Shown one piece after another: positions 28,831 through 38,700 of a stretch of DNA of 64,000 nucleotides (its first letter is position 1; each line of letters starts with the position of its first letter). A model generated the notes under the pieces. The model searched no databases and had not been told where the DNA came from. It saw nothing but the letters and a program-made list of their open reading frames with translations. Origin of the DNA: Chitinophagales bacterium (GTDB taxonomy: Bacteria; Bacteroidota; Bacteroidia; Chitinophagales; Saprospiraceae); the NCBI GenBank assembly GCA_013299105.1, contig JAAFJY010000009.1:124001-188000 (forward strand), in the 5' to 3' direction. The translations under genes and the position numbers were made by a program.

Positions 28831-30165
28831 ATGACCCAAATTTTATTCAAAGCAGCCAAAATCGTCAACCGTGGCAAGACCATCGAAGGCGATTTGTTGA
28901 TCCAGGACGGTCGAATTGCCAAAATTGCTCCCCAAATTTCAGCGCCTGGGGCCAAGGAAATTGTGGCGGCTAGCAAATATTTAATCCCCGGTATCATCGA
29001 CGACCAGGTGCATTTTCGCGAGCCTGGCCTGACCCACAAGGGGGATATTTTTACCGAATCTCGCGCTGCTGTAGCAGGCGGGGTGACTTCCTACATGGAA
29101 ATGCCCAATGTGAAGCCGCCCACTTTGACCCAAACACTCCTGGCTGAAAAATACGCCATCGGCGCAGCCCGCTCCCTGGCCAACTACTCTTTTTTCATGG
29201 GTGCTTCCAACGACAACCTGGAGGAAGTACTCAAGACCAACCCTAGGGACGTGTGTGGCATCAAAGCCTTCATGGGCTCCAGCACGGGCAATATGCTGGT
29301 GGACGACGAAGGCGTTTTGCGCAAATTATTCGCCCAAGCCCCCATGATGATCGCCACCCACTGTGAGGATGAAAAAACGGTGAAAAACAATGAGGCTGAA
29401 ATGCGCGAGCAATACGGCGAAAACGTGCCTTTTGAGCTGCACCCGGTGATCCGCGACGTGGAGGCTTGTTATTTGTCCTCTAGTTTTGCGATCAGCATTG
29501 CCAAGGAGTTCAATACACGCCTGCACATCCTGCACATCAGTACTGCGGAGGAGCTGGATTTGTTCAAAAACGACTTACCCTTGCCCCAAAAACGCATCAC
29601 CTCCGAGGCTTGTGTACATCACTTGTATTTCAGCGCCGATGATTATGCTTGGGCGGGCTCACAAATCAAGTGCAACCCTGCGATCAAGGAGACTAGGCAC
29701 CGCGCAGCCATTTTCCAGGCGGTACTCGACGACCGCATTGATATCATCGCCACCGACCACGCACCGCATACCTGGGAAGAGAAGCAGAATACCTATTTCA
29801 GTGCCCCTTCCGGTTTGCCCTTGGTGCAGCATACCCTCAACATCATGCTCGATTTTTACCACAAAGGCATGATCAGCCTGGAAAAAATCGTAGAAAAAAT
29901 GTGCCACGCACCCGCCCAATGCTTCCAAGTGGCCGAACGCGGCTACCTCGACGAAGGAGCCTGGGCCGACGTGGTGATGCTGGATTTAGACCACACCTGG
30001 ACAGTGAATAAAGAAAATCTCCGCTACAAATGTGGCTGGTCGCCGCTGGTGGGTAAGACGTTTAAAGGGGCTGTTGAGGCCACTGTGGTCAGCGGGCACT
30101 TGGCTTATTTTCAAGGGCAATTGAATGAGGGGAAAATGGGGGAGCGACTGAGCTTTGATCGCTGA
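28831..30165 (+). CDS. pyrC: Dihydroorotase (class I type)
   Basis: 444 residues from the ATG at 28831 (MTQILFKAAKIVNRGKT); the earlier ATG at 28726 lies in repeat DNA. Metal-dependent amidohydrolase landmarks: DDQVHFREPGLTHKGDI with the HxR motif, CGIKAFMGSSTGNM (the Lys is a candidate metal ligand or bridge), TRLHILHISTAEEL, and TDHAPHTWEEK with the catalytic Asp. It closes carbamoyl aspartate to dihydroorotate in pyrimidine synthesis. Class I dihydroorotases vary in activity, but the motifs are complete here. It is divergent from purK. Confidence 0.92.
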   Translation: MTQILFKAAKIVNRGKTIEGDLLIQDGRIAKIAPQISAPGAKEIVAASKYLIPGIIDDQVHFREPGLTHKGDIFTESRAAVAGGVTSYMEMPNVKPPTLTQTLLAEKYAIGAARSLANYSFFMGASNDNLEEVLKTNPRDVCGIKAFMGSSTGNMLVDDEGVLRKLFAQAPMMIATHCEDEKTVKNNEAEMREQYGENVPFELHPVIRDVEACYLSSSFAISIAKEFNTRLHILHISTAEELDLFKNDLPLPQKRITSEACVHHLYFSADDYAWAGSQIKCNPAIKETRHRAAIFQAVLDDRIDIIATDHAPHTWEEKQNTYFSAPSGLPLVQHTLNIMLDFYHKGMISLEKIVEKMCHAPAQCFQVAERGYLDEGAWADVVMLDLDHTWTVNKENLRYKCGWSPLVGKTFKGAVEATVVSGHLAYFQGQLNEGKMGERLSFDR

Positions 30166-30499
30166 ATTTAGTTATGGGTTATGAATGATGGGTTATGAGT
30201 TGGGGATTAAGGAGGGCGATTCAGCAAAAGCGAGTATTAATGTCTCAAAGAGGCGGTGCCAAATTGAAAAGAGAGTGGTGTGCTGGTACAAGTCTGGAGA
30301 CCTATTCATGTCCCATAATTCTTAGCGAGCTCGTACCCCTCCGAATTGCGATGAGCGTCCTCATGCTTTGTCAGAGTAATTTCTCACCCGGCAAAGGCGG
30401 GTTCTTAGTTGGTTTAAGGCCCGACAAGGAGGCCAAGCAGAGCAGGAATTGCTGTTGCGTATCTGCTAACTTCAAATTCGTGGTCAAAAGAATAAGGAG
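30166..30499. other. Intergenic stretch with short direct repeat
   Basis: About 334 bases without a credible gene. ATGGGTTATGA occurs twice (30174-30184 and 30188-30198, period 14), just after the pyrC stop. The rest contains small G/C-rich inverted pairs (for instance ACCCG/CGGGT near 30390) but no T-tract. A plus-strand frame at 30195-30632 runs into the S41 peptidase gene and looks spurious. Confidence 0.4.
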
Positions 30500-31723
30500 C
30501 TACTTCGCTCCCCCAATCACCTCCAAAACCTGCTCAATCCAATCCCGTTCACCCGAAAACACTACGCCAGGTTGTACGCCGATGTTTTCGTGGGCAAGTC
30601 GCTCTTTGCTGCCTCCCATGTCGGTGAGGTAAAGGGAGAATGCACCGCTGGGCAATTTTTCCCATTTGCCGTAGTTGCTGCCGTAGGCGAGCGTGCCCCT
30701 GCTGGTTTGGCCCAAAACCTGGACATTTTTCCATTTCATGAGTTGCAAAGTGAAAATTTCACCCTGACTGATGGTGCCGTTGTTGATCAAAACGTAGATT
30801 TTATTGGCTTTGCTGTAGGGTTTTAGCAAATTCAAGTACAGGTTGGCCGCCTTGGTCGAACCACCGCCGTTGTTGCGCAGGTCCAGGACTAGGTTAGGGG
30901 CGGTCAGTAGGTTTTTGATGGAGTCTACAAAAGCTTTTGATTGTTGTAAAGCCTCTGTCATCGCCGAGAAGTGCTTGATTTGAAGGTACTGAACATGGGG
31001 CGCAATGGATTTGAAACGGAAGGGCTGAGCGCCGTTGGGGATGTTCACATGGTCCTTGTCTCGACTTACTTTGCTGTAAATAGCGTTGTTGAAAGAAACA
31101 TAAAAATACGAGTTGAGCAGGCTGTAATGCTGGTACTTTTCGATGGGGTACCAGATCAGGTTTTTGGTTTTGGGGTGCGCATAAACGGCCCTGAAGGTGT
31201 GAGGGGCGGTTTCGTACAAACGGGCTGCGATTTCGCCATTTTTCCAGTGCGGTTCTTTGGAGTCAAAAATTACACCCAAGTATTCCTGATCGGCACTTTT
31301 GAAAAAACCAATCGAATAAGCACCTCCATATTGATAAAGGCCTTCAACCTGCTCCAAAGGCTTTTTTGCCAATTCTGCTTTGAGCGAATCCAAATTCCCC
31401 TTGAACGATGGATACACGTCAGGATGTGGCAATTGGTCAATTTGAATAAAACCCAGGTGATTGTCGCGAATGGGAAAGAACAACTGTACCAGATTCAAAT
31501 AATGGCGAGGGTCTGAAACTGGTCCTACTTCGGCTTTTTTCAACTGCTCATACAAAGCCTGGTATTCCGTGAACTGCCGCCCCTTGATCTGGGCTTTGAA
31601 CGATGGGGTACCTTGCAGGGTTTCGTACAATTTTTGGAGGTCAGCCAAGTAGGTATTGTTTACTTGTGCATGGATATTTGACCAAAAAAGTAAAAAGAGT
31701 ACAGCGCAGAAGATTTTTTTCAT
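30500..31723 (-). CDS. S41-family (C-terminal processing-like) peptidase, secreted
   Basis: 407 residues from the ATG at 31723, which opens a clear signal peptide (MKKIFCAVLFLLFWSNIHAQ). The S41 core shows LVLDLRNNGGGSTKAANLYL and the catalytic Ser region ALIN-like INNGTISQGEIFTLQLMKW, then GYGSNYG-like substrate loop. The N-terminal part is a helical domain found in Bacteroidota S41 peptidases; no PDZ domain is obvious. Expected to cleave protein or peptide C-termini in the periplasm or outside. Ser position is by motif; the Lys partner was not pinned down. Confidence 0.82.
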   Translation of the reverse strand: MKKIFCAVLFLLFWSNIHAQVNNTYLADLQKLYETLQGTPSFKAQIKGRQFTEYQALYEQLKKAEVGPVSDPRHYLNLVQLFFPIRDNHLGFIQIDQLPHPDVYPSFKGNLDSLKAELAKKPLEQVEGLYQYGGAYSIGFFKSADQEYLGVIFDSKEPHWKNGEIAARLYETAPHTFRAVYAHPKTKNLIWYPIEKYQHYSLLNSYFYVSFNNAIYSKVSRDKDHVNIPNGAQPFRFKSIAPHVQYLQIKHFSAMTEALQQSKAFVDSIKNLLTAPNLVLDLRNNGGGSTKAANLYLNLLKPYSKANKIYVLINNGTISQGEIFTLQLMKWKNVQVLGQTSRGTLAYGSNYGKWEKLPSGAFSLYLTDMGGSKERLAHENIGVQPGVVFSGERDWIEQVLEVIGGAK

Positions 31724-32133
31724 AAAGGGCGTTTTGGGCAATAGACAGTTGTCAACAATCAGCGTTGCTTTTGCAAAACGAAAAAGGGAACAATTCTGGC
31801 TATTTTGTCGTATTTCAGCATCTTTTGAAAACTTCGGAGAACACGGTCTGAACAATCAAGCGAGGTTTTTTTGTCTGAACCACATTTTTTGTCTCAATCA
31901 GAATTAGCAGAATTGAATAATTTCTTGCGTGGTGTTGACCAAAACAAGATTTTTAAAGGATTAGAGAATTGGCTCGCTTTCACGCCAAGGCGTGACACGG
32001 CGCACGGCCATAATCGCGGCGCTGGGATAGCATGGTCTCGCTAAAGGCAGGTACTTTTGGCACTTTTGTTTCCTTTGTTTCCTTTTGTCTTTCAAAAAAA
32101 ACACTTTTCCTTTTGCACAATTCATGATGAGTA
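31724..32133. other. Repeat-bearing intergenic region
   Basis: About 410 bases. It carries an AATTCTG-type repeat (31841-31945), a perfect small hairpin CACGCC-AA-GGCGTG (31981-31994), and a T/C-rich tract (32053-32110) resembling, in inverted orientation, the A/G-rich tract at 38885-38945. No gene is visible. Confidence 0.5.
31841..31945 (+). repeat. AATTCTG-type dispersed repeat, copy a
   Basis: Reads GGTCTGAACAATCAAGCGAG, TTTTTTTGTCTGAACCA, ATTTTTTGTCTCAATCAGAA, then GCAGAATT units and TTCTTGCGTGGTGTTGACC. This is the same order as copy b (38965) and the complement of copies c, d and e. Confidence 0.6.
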
Positions 32134-33414
32134 TCACTGCTTAGTCTGCTCCACCAGGTACTTCACTTCCTCCAAACTGACAGGCCTAGGGCTGTCGTCC
32201 ATTTCAATTACTACCAGAAAACCCTGGGTAAAACCAATCGACTCCAGGGCTTTGATCAATTTGTCTTGGTCGCTCCTCAAGCGGCTGCCGTCTTCTTCTG
32301 ACCAAAATTCGGCGGCGGTGAGGCAACCCAGTGAAGGGGTGTTGGGAAAAAAACGTGCGCCCTGGTAAAAATTGGTATTGATGGTGGTGCCGTGTGCAAA
32401 AATCTCGGTACGTCCGGCCTTGCCAGCGTAATAAGCTTCCCAAATGGGCTGGTAGTTGCGCCAGGATTCGGGCAGGGCAAACTGGTAGAGCACCTCTGAG
32501 TTCTGCTCTTTTAATGCTTGGAAATAGAAAAATTCGTTGTCGGTTTCAAAAGGGAGAAACATTTCCAAAACTGGCGTTGGGCCGATGTAAGGATCGTTTG
32601 AAGTGGTGATTTTTCGGATCGACAACAGTCCACTTGGCGTATTGCCATTGGTCAAATAGCCTGGTAAATTGCTGAGCGAGCGGGCAAATTGCGGTATGTA
32701 AAACAAGGTATCTGCATTTTCAAGGAACTTACCATCGGCCATGCGGACCACACAAAGCCCCGGATAATCGCGATTGAGCCGCTGAAAAGAATAAATCACG
32801 GGTAGTTTTCGGGGAAAAACATGGGTCAGCCAATCATAAATGGGCGGTTGGCCTGCCAAGCGCATGGCACGGCTGCGCACCAAATCGTTGTAAAGGGAAT
32901 ACAGGATCGGGTTGTCGTCCTGCCCCAGCTCAGCAATGCGAATCCTGACTTTGCTTTTGGCCTGCTCCGCATAAATGGTTTTGAACAAGTACTGCGCTTG
33001 CATGGCCAGCAGCTTGGGATCGGTCTCTTGCGGCAACCAGGCATTCACCTCATCCGCAAACTCGGTAGGGTAGAGGGTGACCAAACATTCCAATAATTGC
33101 CTTTTGCCTTCCTGGCTGAGACTTGCATAACGCGCCACTGCATTGCTGCGAATGAGTGTACCGTACTTGGTGTTCGAGCGCATTTGCATGAGCTCCATCG
33201 CCCAACAAGCCCGTAACCATTGCTTTTCAGTGGCAACATCCCAAGGCAGTTTCAGGGTGCTTTCTATTTCGTTTTTGAGCTTGCTTTCTTCTGATTTGCG
33301 CTCTTTTTTGGTGCAAGTTGGGCAAAAAACAGCAAGGGATTGCGCTTGTACCTGATCAGCGAAACAACAAAGAAGAATGTAAGCCAGGATTGTTTTAAAG
33401 GACAGCATAGGCAA
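32134..33414 (-). CDS. Secreted protein with L,D-transpeptidase-like His/Cys motif
   Basis: 426 residues (or two fewer from ATG 33408) with a signal peptide (TILAYILLCCFADQVQAQ). A helical N-terminal half gives way near residue 220 to a domain with YPGLCVVRMADGKF. Near the end comes AHGTTINTN (His341) and TPSLGCLTAAE (Cys364). The spacing and the S-x-G-C pattern resemble the HG...SHGC signature of YkuD-type L,D-transpeptidases, but the match is partial and the family is not certain. If right, it would cross-link or trim peptidoglycan. A TACCTTTG -7 box lies about 12 bases upstream of the start. Confidence 0.65.
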   Translation of the reverse strand: MPMLSFKTILAYILLCCFADQVQAQSLAVFCPTCTKKERKSEESKLKNEIESTLKLPWDVATEKQWLRACWAMELMQMRSNTKYGTLIRSNAVARYASLSQEGKRQLLECLVTLYPTEFADEVNAWLPQETDPKLLAMQAQYLFKTIYAEQAKSKVRIRIAELGQDDNPILYSLYNDLVRSRAMRLAGQPPIYDWLTHVFPRKLPVIYSFQRLNRDYPGLCVVRMADGKFLENADTLFYIPQFARSLSNLPGYLTNGNTPSGLLSIRKITTSNDPYIGPTPVLEMFLPFETDNEFFYFQALKEQNSEVLYQFALPESWRNYQPIWEAYYAGKAGRTEIFAHGTTINTNFYQGARFFPNTPSLGCLTAAEFWSEEDGSRLRSDQDKLIKALESIGFTQGFLVVIEMDDSPRPVSLEEVKYLVEQTKQ

Positions 33415-33425
33415 AATTGAAGTGG

Positions 33426-33433
33426 CAAAGGTA
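33426..33433 (-). promoter_or_regulatory. Bacteroidota -7 box, short-leader
   Basis: Minus-strand TACCTTTG, full TAnnTTTG match, 11 bases upstream of the start codon at 33414. The transcript would be nearly leaderless unless translation starts at 33408. Confidence 0.45.
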
Positions 33434-33511
33434 AGCTTTGAATGCGATTAGGAGTTAACAAAAAACAGGCTTTCAAAACCACTCAGCTGGTGGTAAAACC
33501 TGAAATTTTTC

Positions 33512-33519
33512 TATTTTTG
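33512..33519 (+). promoter_or_regulatory. Bacteroidota -7 box of the M48 peptidase gene
   Basis: TATTTTTG, full TAnnTTTG match, giving a leader of roughly 40 bases before the ATG at 33564. Confidence 0.4.
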
Positions 33520-33563
33520 GAACTTCACTGCCCCTTGAATTTGTTTGGCCAGAAAAACATAAA

Positions 33564-35612
33564 ATGCTACCTGAAATTACCATCTCCAGCAATTTTAGAC
33601 GCCGTGCCTGGTTTTCGGCATTGAGCATTGTGCTCTTTGCCCTGGTTTTTCTAATTTTATTGGCTGCGTCGATCTATTTGACCTGGTTTTTTGGTACAAT
33701 TGGCCTCAGCATCATGGCGGCTGATTTTTCCTTTGGCACCCTGCTAGTTGGCCTTGGTTTGATCAGCTTAGGGACCATGATCCTGTTATTTCTGCTAAAG
33801 TTTGTATTTCAAAACCAAAAAATGGACCGCAGCGATTTCATCGAAATCACTGAAGCCGAAGAGCCCGAACTTTTTGACATGATCAAAGGCGTGGTGGAAA
33901 AAGTCGGCACCCATTTTCCTAAACACGTATATTTAAATGCAGACATCAATGCGTTCGTGTTTTACGACTCCAACTTCTGGAGCATGTTTTTGCCGATTCG
34001 CAAAAACCTGTGCATTGGTCTTGGGTTGCTAAATTCAACGACCCAGAGTGAATTCAAAGCCATTTTAGCGCACGAATTTGGCCATTTTTCTCAGCGGAGC
34101 ATGAAATTGGGTATTTATGTTTACCAGGTCAATCATGTGATCCATAACTTGCTGAACAACAATGAGGGTTACAACAAATGGATCAGCAACTTGGCTTCAC
34201 TTCACATCGTGTTTTCATTGGTGGTTTGGCTTGGTATCTTCATCATCAGGGGGATCCAGTGGATTTTGAACCAAATGTATAAGCTGGTTAACCTCAGTTA
34301 CATGGGCCTTTCTCGTGAAATGGAATTTCATGCAGATGAAGTAGCAGCTCACGTGGCAGGTTCGAAGGCGATGGCGAGTGGCCTGCTCCGGATTAATTTT
34401 GCTTCTTTTGCTTACGGTCAGGTCATTAAGTTTTATCAAAACCGAATTTTTGAAGCCAAAAAGACCAGTGATCTTTTCAAACAACATGGTTTTGCGTTGC
34501 ATTTTTTGGCCGAGCAGTACAATTTTCCAATCAAGGGCCATTTACCTCAAATTCCAGCTAATATTGGCCTGCGTTTTAACCCTTTCAAACTAATCATTGA
34601 GGACCAATGGGCCTCCCACCCCGAAATAGAAGACCGCGTAACCAGGGTTGAAGCTTTGAATTTGCCAGGCGAGGAAGAGGAAAAATTGGCCTTGGACCTC
34701 TTGAAAAAAGCCCAGCATTTCAGCGAAATTTTTACGGCCAAAGCCTTTGAAGGCGTGACTTACAATCGCCAGCCAGATGAAGTCGATCTCGCAGCGTTTA
34801 AAGAAAACTACGCCAAAGATTTTGAGGCAAATGCTTTTCCGGCCTTGTTCAAAGCGTTTTTCGATTACAGAAACATCGCCAATGTAGCTTTTGAAGAAAT
34901 CGAAAAACCTGCCTCAGGACAACATAAATTATCAACTTATTTTAGCGAGGACACCCAGGCCAAATTGAGTGAATTTCGCGGACTTACTACCGATCTCAAC
35001 AGCCTGGACTTGATGATGAAAGGTGAAATCGTGGTCAATACCTTCGAGTATGATGGCCGCAAATACCGCAAAAATGAAAAAGAAGCCTTGAGTCGGCTAC
35101 TCAAGCTGCGTTTGGATCAAGTCGAAAAGGAATTGGCTGCACATGAACTCGATATGCTGAGGCAGTCCTTTGCCATTGCGAAAAGTAGGGGAGAAGCGGC
35201 GCTGTTCCGCGAAAAATACGAGGCTTATGCCCAGTTCGACCGTGATTTTGAATTGGAACAAGCCATTGGCCTACAAATGCGAGGAGCAGTCCAGTTCATG
35301 CAAGTCGAAACGCCCAATGAGGTAATCAGGGCATCAGTGCAAAAAGTAAAGGAATTGGAGCCAGCGTTAAAAGCAAAAATAGCTGATTTAAGGCAGCGCT
35401 ATTCCCCGTTTTGGGTCAGCAACCGCCTGCACGCCATTTTTAATGATTTTAATGATGCGAACAACCAATACTTCACCCAATATGGGCATTACCTTGAACA
35501 AGAAATCCACCAATTGTTTGAAGTGATTGACGCTTTTTTTAGCCTCTTTACGGAGTTGTATTTCAAAATCAAGCAGGATTTCTTGCGATATTTGGCTGGT
35601 TTGGAGGGATGA
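33564..35612 (+). CDS. M48-family membrane zinc metallopeptidase
   Basis: 682 residues. Two N-terminal membrane segments (LSIVLFALVFLILLAASIYL and LLVGLGLISLGTMILLFLL) precede the catalytic domain. That domain has the zinc motif HEFGH at 170-174 and the downstream ligand region EMEFHADEVAAHVAG. A third hydrophobic stretch lies between. The C-terminal 300 residues are a charged helical extension not present in short HtpX-type M48 enzymes. Likely an inner-membrane protease for misfolded or membrane proteins. Convergent with the heme-protein gene across a hairpin. Confidence 0.88.
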   Translation: MLPEITISSNFRRRAWFSALSIVLFALVFLILLAASIYLTWFFGTIGLSIMAADFSFGTLLVGLGLISLGTMILLFLLKFVFQNQKMDRSDFIEITEAEEPELFDMIKGVVEKVGTHFPKHVYLNADINAFVFYDSNFWSMFLPIRKNLCIGLGLLNSTTQSEFKAILAHEFGHFSQRSMKLGIYVYQVNHVIHNLLNNNEGYNKWISNLASLHIVFSLVVWLGIFIIRGIQWILNQMYKLVNLSYMGLSREMEFHADEVAAHVAGSKAMASGLLRINFASFAYGQVIKFYQNRIFEAKKTSDLFKQHGFALHFLAEQYNFPIKGHLPQIPANIGLRFNPFKLIIEDQWASHPEIEDRVTRVEALNLPGEEEEKLALDLLKKAQHFSEIFTAKAFEGVTYNRQPDEVDLAAFKENYAKDFEANAFPALFKAFFDYRNIANVAFEEIEKPASGQHKLSTYFSEDTQAKLSEFRGLTTDLNSLDLMMKGEIVVNTFEYDGRKYRKNEKEALSRLLKLRLDQVEKELAAHELDMLRQSFAIAKSRGEAALFREKYEAYAQFDRDFELEQAIGLQMRGAVQFMQVETPNEVIRASVQKVKELEPALKAKIADLRQRYSPFWVSNRLHAIFNDFNDANNQYFTQYGHYLEQEIHQLFEVIDAFFSLFTELYFKIKQDFLRYLAGLEG

Positions 35613-35629
35613 AAAGAGGGGTGCTTATA

Positions 35630-35690
35630 GTGTATTTTCCAATACGTTTACCAAACTTTTGAAGGTTAGCAAACGCATCGGAAAATACAC
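35630..35690. terminator. Bidirectional hairpin between convergent genes
   Basis: GTGTATTTTCC (35630-35640) pairs perfectly with GGAAAATACAC (35680-35690), and an inner CGTTT (35645-35649) with AAACG (35671-35675). It lies 18 bases after the M48 stop and 18 before the heme-protein stop, so it can serve both transcripts. Confidence 0.6.
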
Positions 35691-35707
35691 CAGGCTCCAA
35701 TAAAATC

Positions 35708-38700
35708 TCAACGCGAGCTGATCAGTTTTTCTGCGGGCTTCAAGCTAGCCAAGTACTCTACCAAGTCAACCAATTCTTGTTCTTTGATTTGGCGGTACAA
35801 GCCCTCGGTCATCAGAGATTGGCCGAGTTCTTCCATTTTCACCACATCGGCCATTGGTAGGCTGCGCAGCGAGCCACCCATGATCCTGACTTTCAACTCT
35901 GCACCCGTTTTTGAAGCAATGATACCCTGGATGATGTTGCCATCTTTGGTTTGTACATTGAAGCCTTCGTAGCCATAGTTGATGCCCGATGATGGGTAAA
36001 TGATCGAACGATAAATGGCTCCTTTATCCAATTTTGCACCAATTTCGGTCAAAGCTGGGCCAAAATCGACCCCTTCTTTGCCCACTTTATGGCAAGTGGC
36101 GCAGTGTTGCAGGTAGATTGCTTTGCCAGCAGCCAAGTTGCCTGACTTGTGTTCCAATATGGCAACTGGCGGCAAGGAGTTTCCGGCTTTTTTCTGTTCA
36201 ACAGCCAGCAATGCCCTTGATTTTTGACGAATATCGGTATTCCAAACCCCAGAAAGACCAACCAGTGCTTGCATCAAAAACTCCTGTGGAATTTTGTTCT
36301 TTTCCACCAGGTCCATCAAGAACTCTTGGCCATCCCATGAACTGTTCAAGCAGTTGAGCGCAGCTCGGCGTACTGCCAAGGTCTGCTTGGAATCGTTGAG
36401 GTAAGTTTGGAAAAGGGCAAAGAGCGTAGGGTCCTCTACATTCGCAACCGCATAAAGAATCTGCTCAGTCTTGGCTGCATCAGCCCCTTTCAAAGCGCCT
36501 ACCAAAAGCCCCAAACCGCCATTCGACGCTAAAACTCCCGCCGCTGAACTGCGCAATGCTTGGTCGGGATCGTTCAAAGCCATGTCTAGCAACTGCGGAT
36601 TTTGGTCTTTGAGCTTGAGGCGATTGATCAATTCCAGGTATTCCGCGCTGCCTTTGAGTTTTGCCAAAATGCCCCCCAAAGCGGCCTTGAGCGCCGGGGT
36701 TTTGCCAAGGTAACTTGGATCAATTTGGTAAACCGCATAGTTGTTCAAAGAATCCTTCATCGGATGATCTTGGTCAACCAAAGTGGCGATGATCTCATTT
36801 TTACTTGGCTCTTGGTGGAAGTCAAAAGCCCGGAAATACTGACGCAGGGCAAATGGTTCTACCTTGGGATCGAGGATCAATTCTTTTAGCAAAGGCAAGG
36901 CCAGACTGGAGCGGCTGCGCCACACGATTTCTTTGCCGCCTTTGCTTTTCCACTTGTCGCCAACTTTGTCTTTCCAGGCCTTGAAGCGGGCATCGGCCTG
37001 CAAATCGGCGCCAATGCCGAGGGCTTCGAGCATCCAACGGTCTTCACCTGCATATTTTTGCGCCAATTCGGCCCAAAGTTGATCAGCGGCAGGCCCTTTT
37101 TGGAACCGCAACCCAATGGCCGCTTCGCGCCACACTTGTGGGCTGGGGTGTTTGGCTGCCATTTTCAGGTAAGTCAACAATTGGCTGGAATCACCTTGGC
37201 GGACCTGGCGAATGGCGGCTATGGCAATTTCAGGGTCTTTGTCGGCGAGTGCTGATTTGAGGTATTGCGTTCCACCAGGCAGGCCGCCCAAAATCCACAA
37301 AACCCTGGCGCGGGCGCGTGAATCGCTGCCACTCCACACTTTTTTGAGGGCTGCTTCTGCTTTGCTGCCCTCGGCGCGCAATTTTTCAGCAGCCAAGGCG
37401 CGAATGGCCAAGTTGGGACTAGACAAGGCAGCGATGCAAGCATCGTTACTGGAGAAATCAGGTTTTTCAGGCGCATATTTACCACCTTTGCCCTTGGCGG
37501 TGACGCGGAAAATGCGGCCTCTTTCTACATCTCCGAATTTGTGGCCACCTACGGCTGGATCGTACCAATCAGAAAAGAAGAGCGAACCATCGGGAGCCAC
37601 GCACACATCCGAAGGACGCGACCACTGGTCCAAACTTTTGGCTATGTCCACCATTTTGGCCTCGTAGCCAGCACCTTTGGGCGATTTCACATAAGCGCAC
37701 ACTACATTGTGTCCCGCTTCGGCGTGAATCGGCTGGCCATGAAAAATTTCCGGCAACATGTCGCCTTCATACACGGCCATGCCGCAAGGCGAGCCTGAAC
37801 CCGTTTGTAGCAAGTTGGGGATCGATCCTGGGTCATTTTGCCGCCAGTGCCGCTTGGGGATTTCCTTTTCCTGGTTTACCCTTGGATCACCCCAGCCAGC
37901 ACCTGTGATCTCGTCGGTGTAGCCGTAGTTGCCATAGTCCATGATGTAGTTGATGCGCACGCCCATGTTGCCGTCGTCGTCGTTGTCGGACTGCCAAAGT
38001 GCGCCATAAGAATCGGGAGCGACCTCAAAGTTGTTGCGGAAATTGTGTCCCAAGACTTCCAAATTCGAGCCATCAGGATTACAACGGAATACCATGCCCT
38101 GTCGGTAGGGCTTGCCCTCGTCGGTGACGGCATTGCCGCTCAAGTCGATCACGGCTTTGCCATTGCGGTCCATGATGTGCTTGCCGTTGTTGCCAAAGTT
38201 GAAATAAAATTTGCCATCAGGGCCGACCACAAAAGCGTGTACTGCGTGGTCAGATTGGTAGCCGTCCAAGCCCGTGAAAAGGCTGTCTTTGGTATCGGCC
38301 ACATTGTCGCCATTGGTATCGGTCAGGATCAAAACCCTGGGGCTGCACGATACGATGGCCCGATTGCCTACCGACCAGATGCCTAGAGCGGCGTCAACGT
38401 CCTTGCCTTGGTAAAACACGGTTTTTTTGTCGGCTTTGCCATCTTGGTCCGTGTCTTCCAAAATCAGGATTTGGTCGCCTTCATCCCGCTTGGGATTCTC
38501 AGGATTGTGGGTATTGCGGTAATTGAGCGCTTCGCAAACCCAAACCCGGCCTTTTTCATCGACATGAATATTGGTAGGATTGATCAGCATGGGCTCGCTG
38601 GCAAAGAGCGTGACTTCGCAGCCGTCGGCTACTTGCATGCCTGCTACCGCGTTTTCGGGCAGCCTTTTGGCTTTTTCATCGAGTTTACTGAAGTCGATTT

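Noticed and set aside
30195-30632. 145-codon plus-strand frame after pyrC
   Set aside because: Runs into the S41 gene on the other strand and has the residue mix of random translation.
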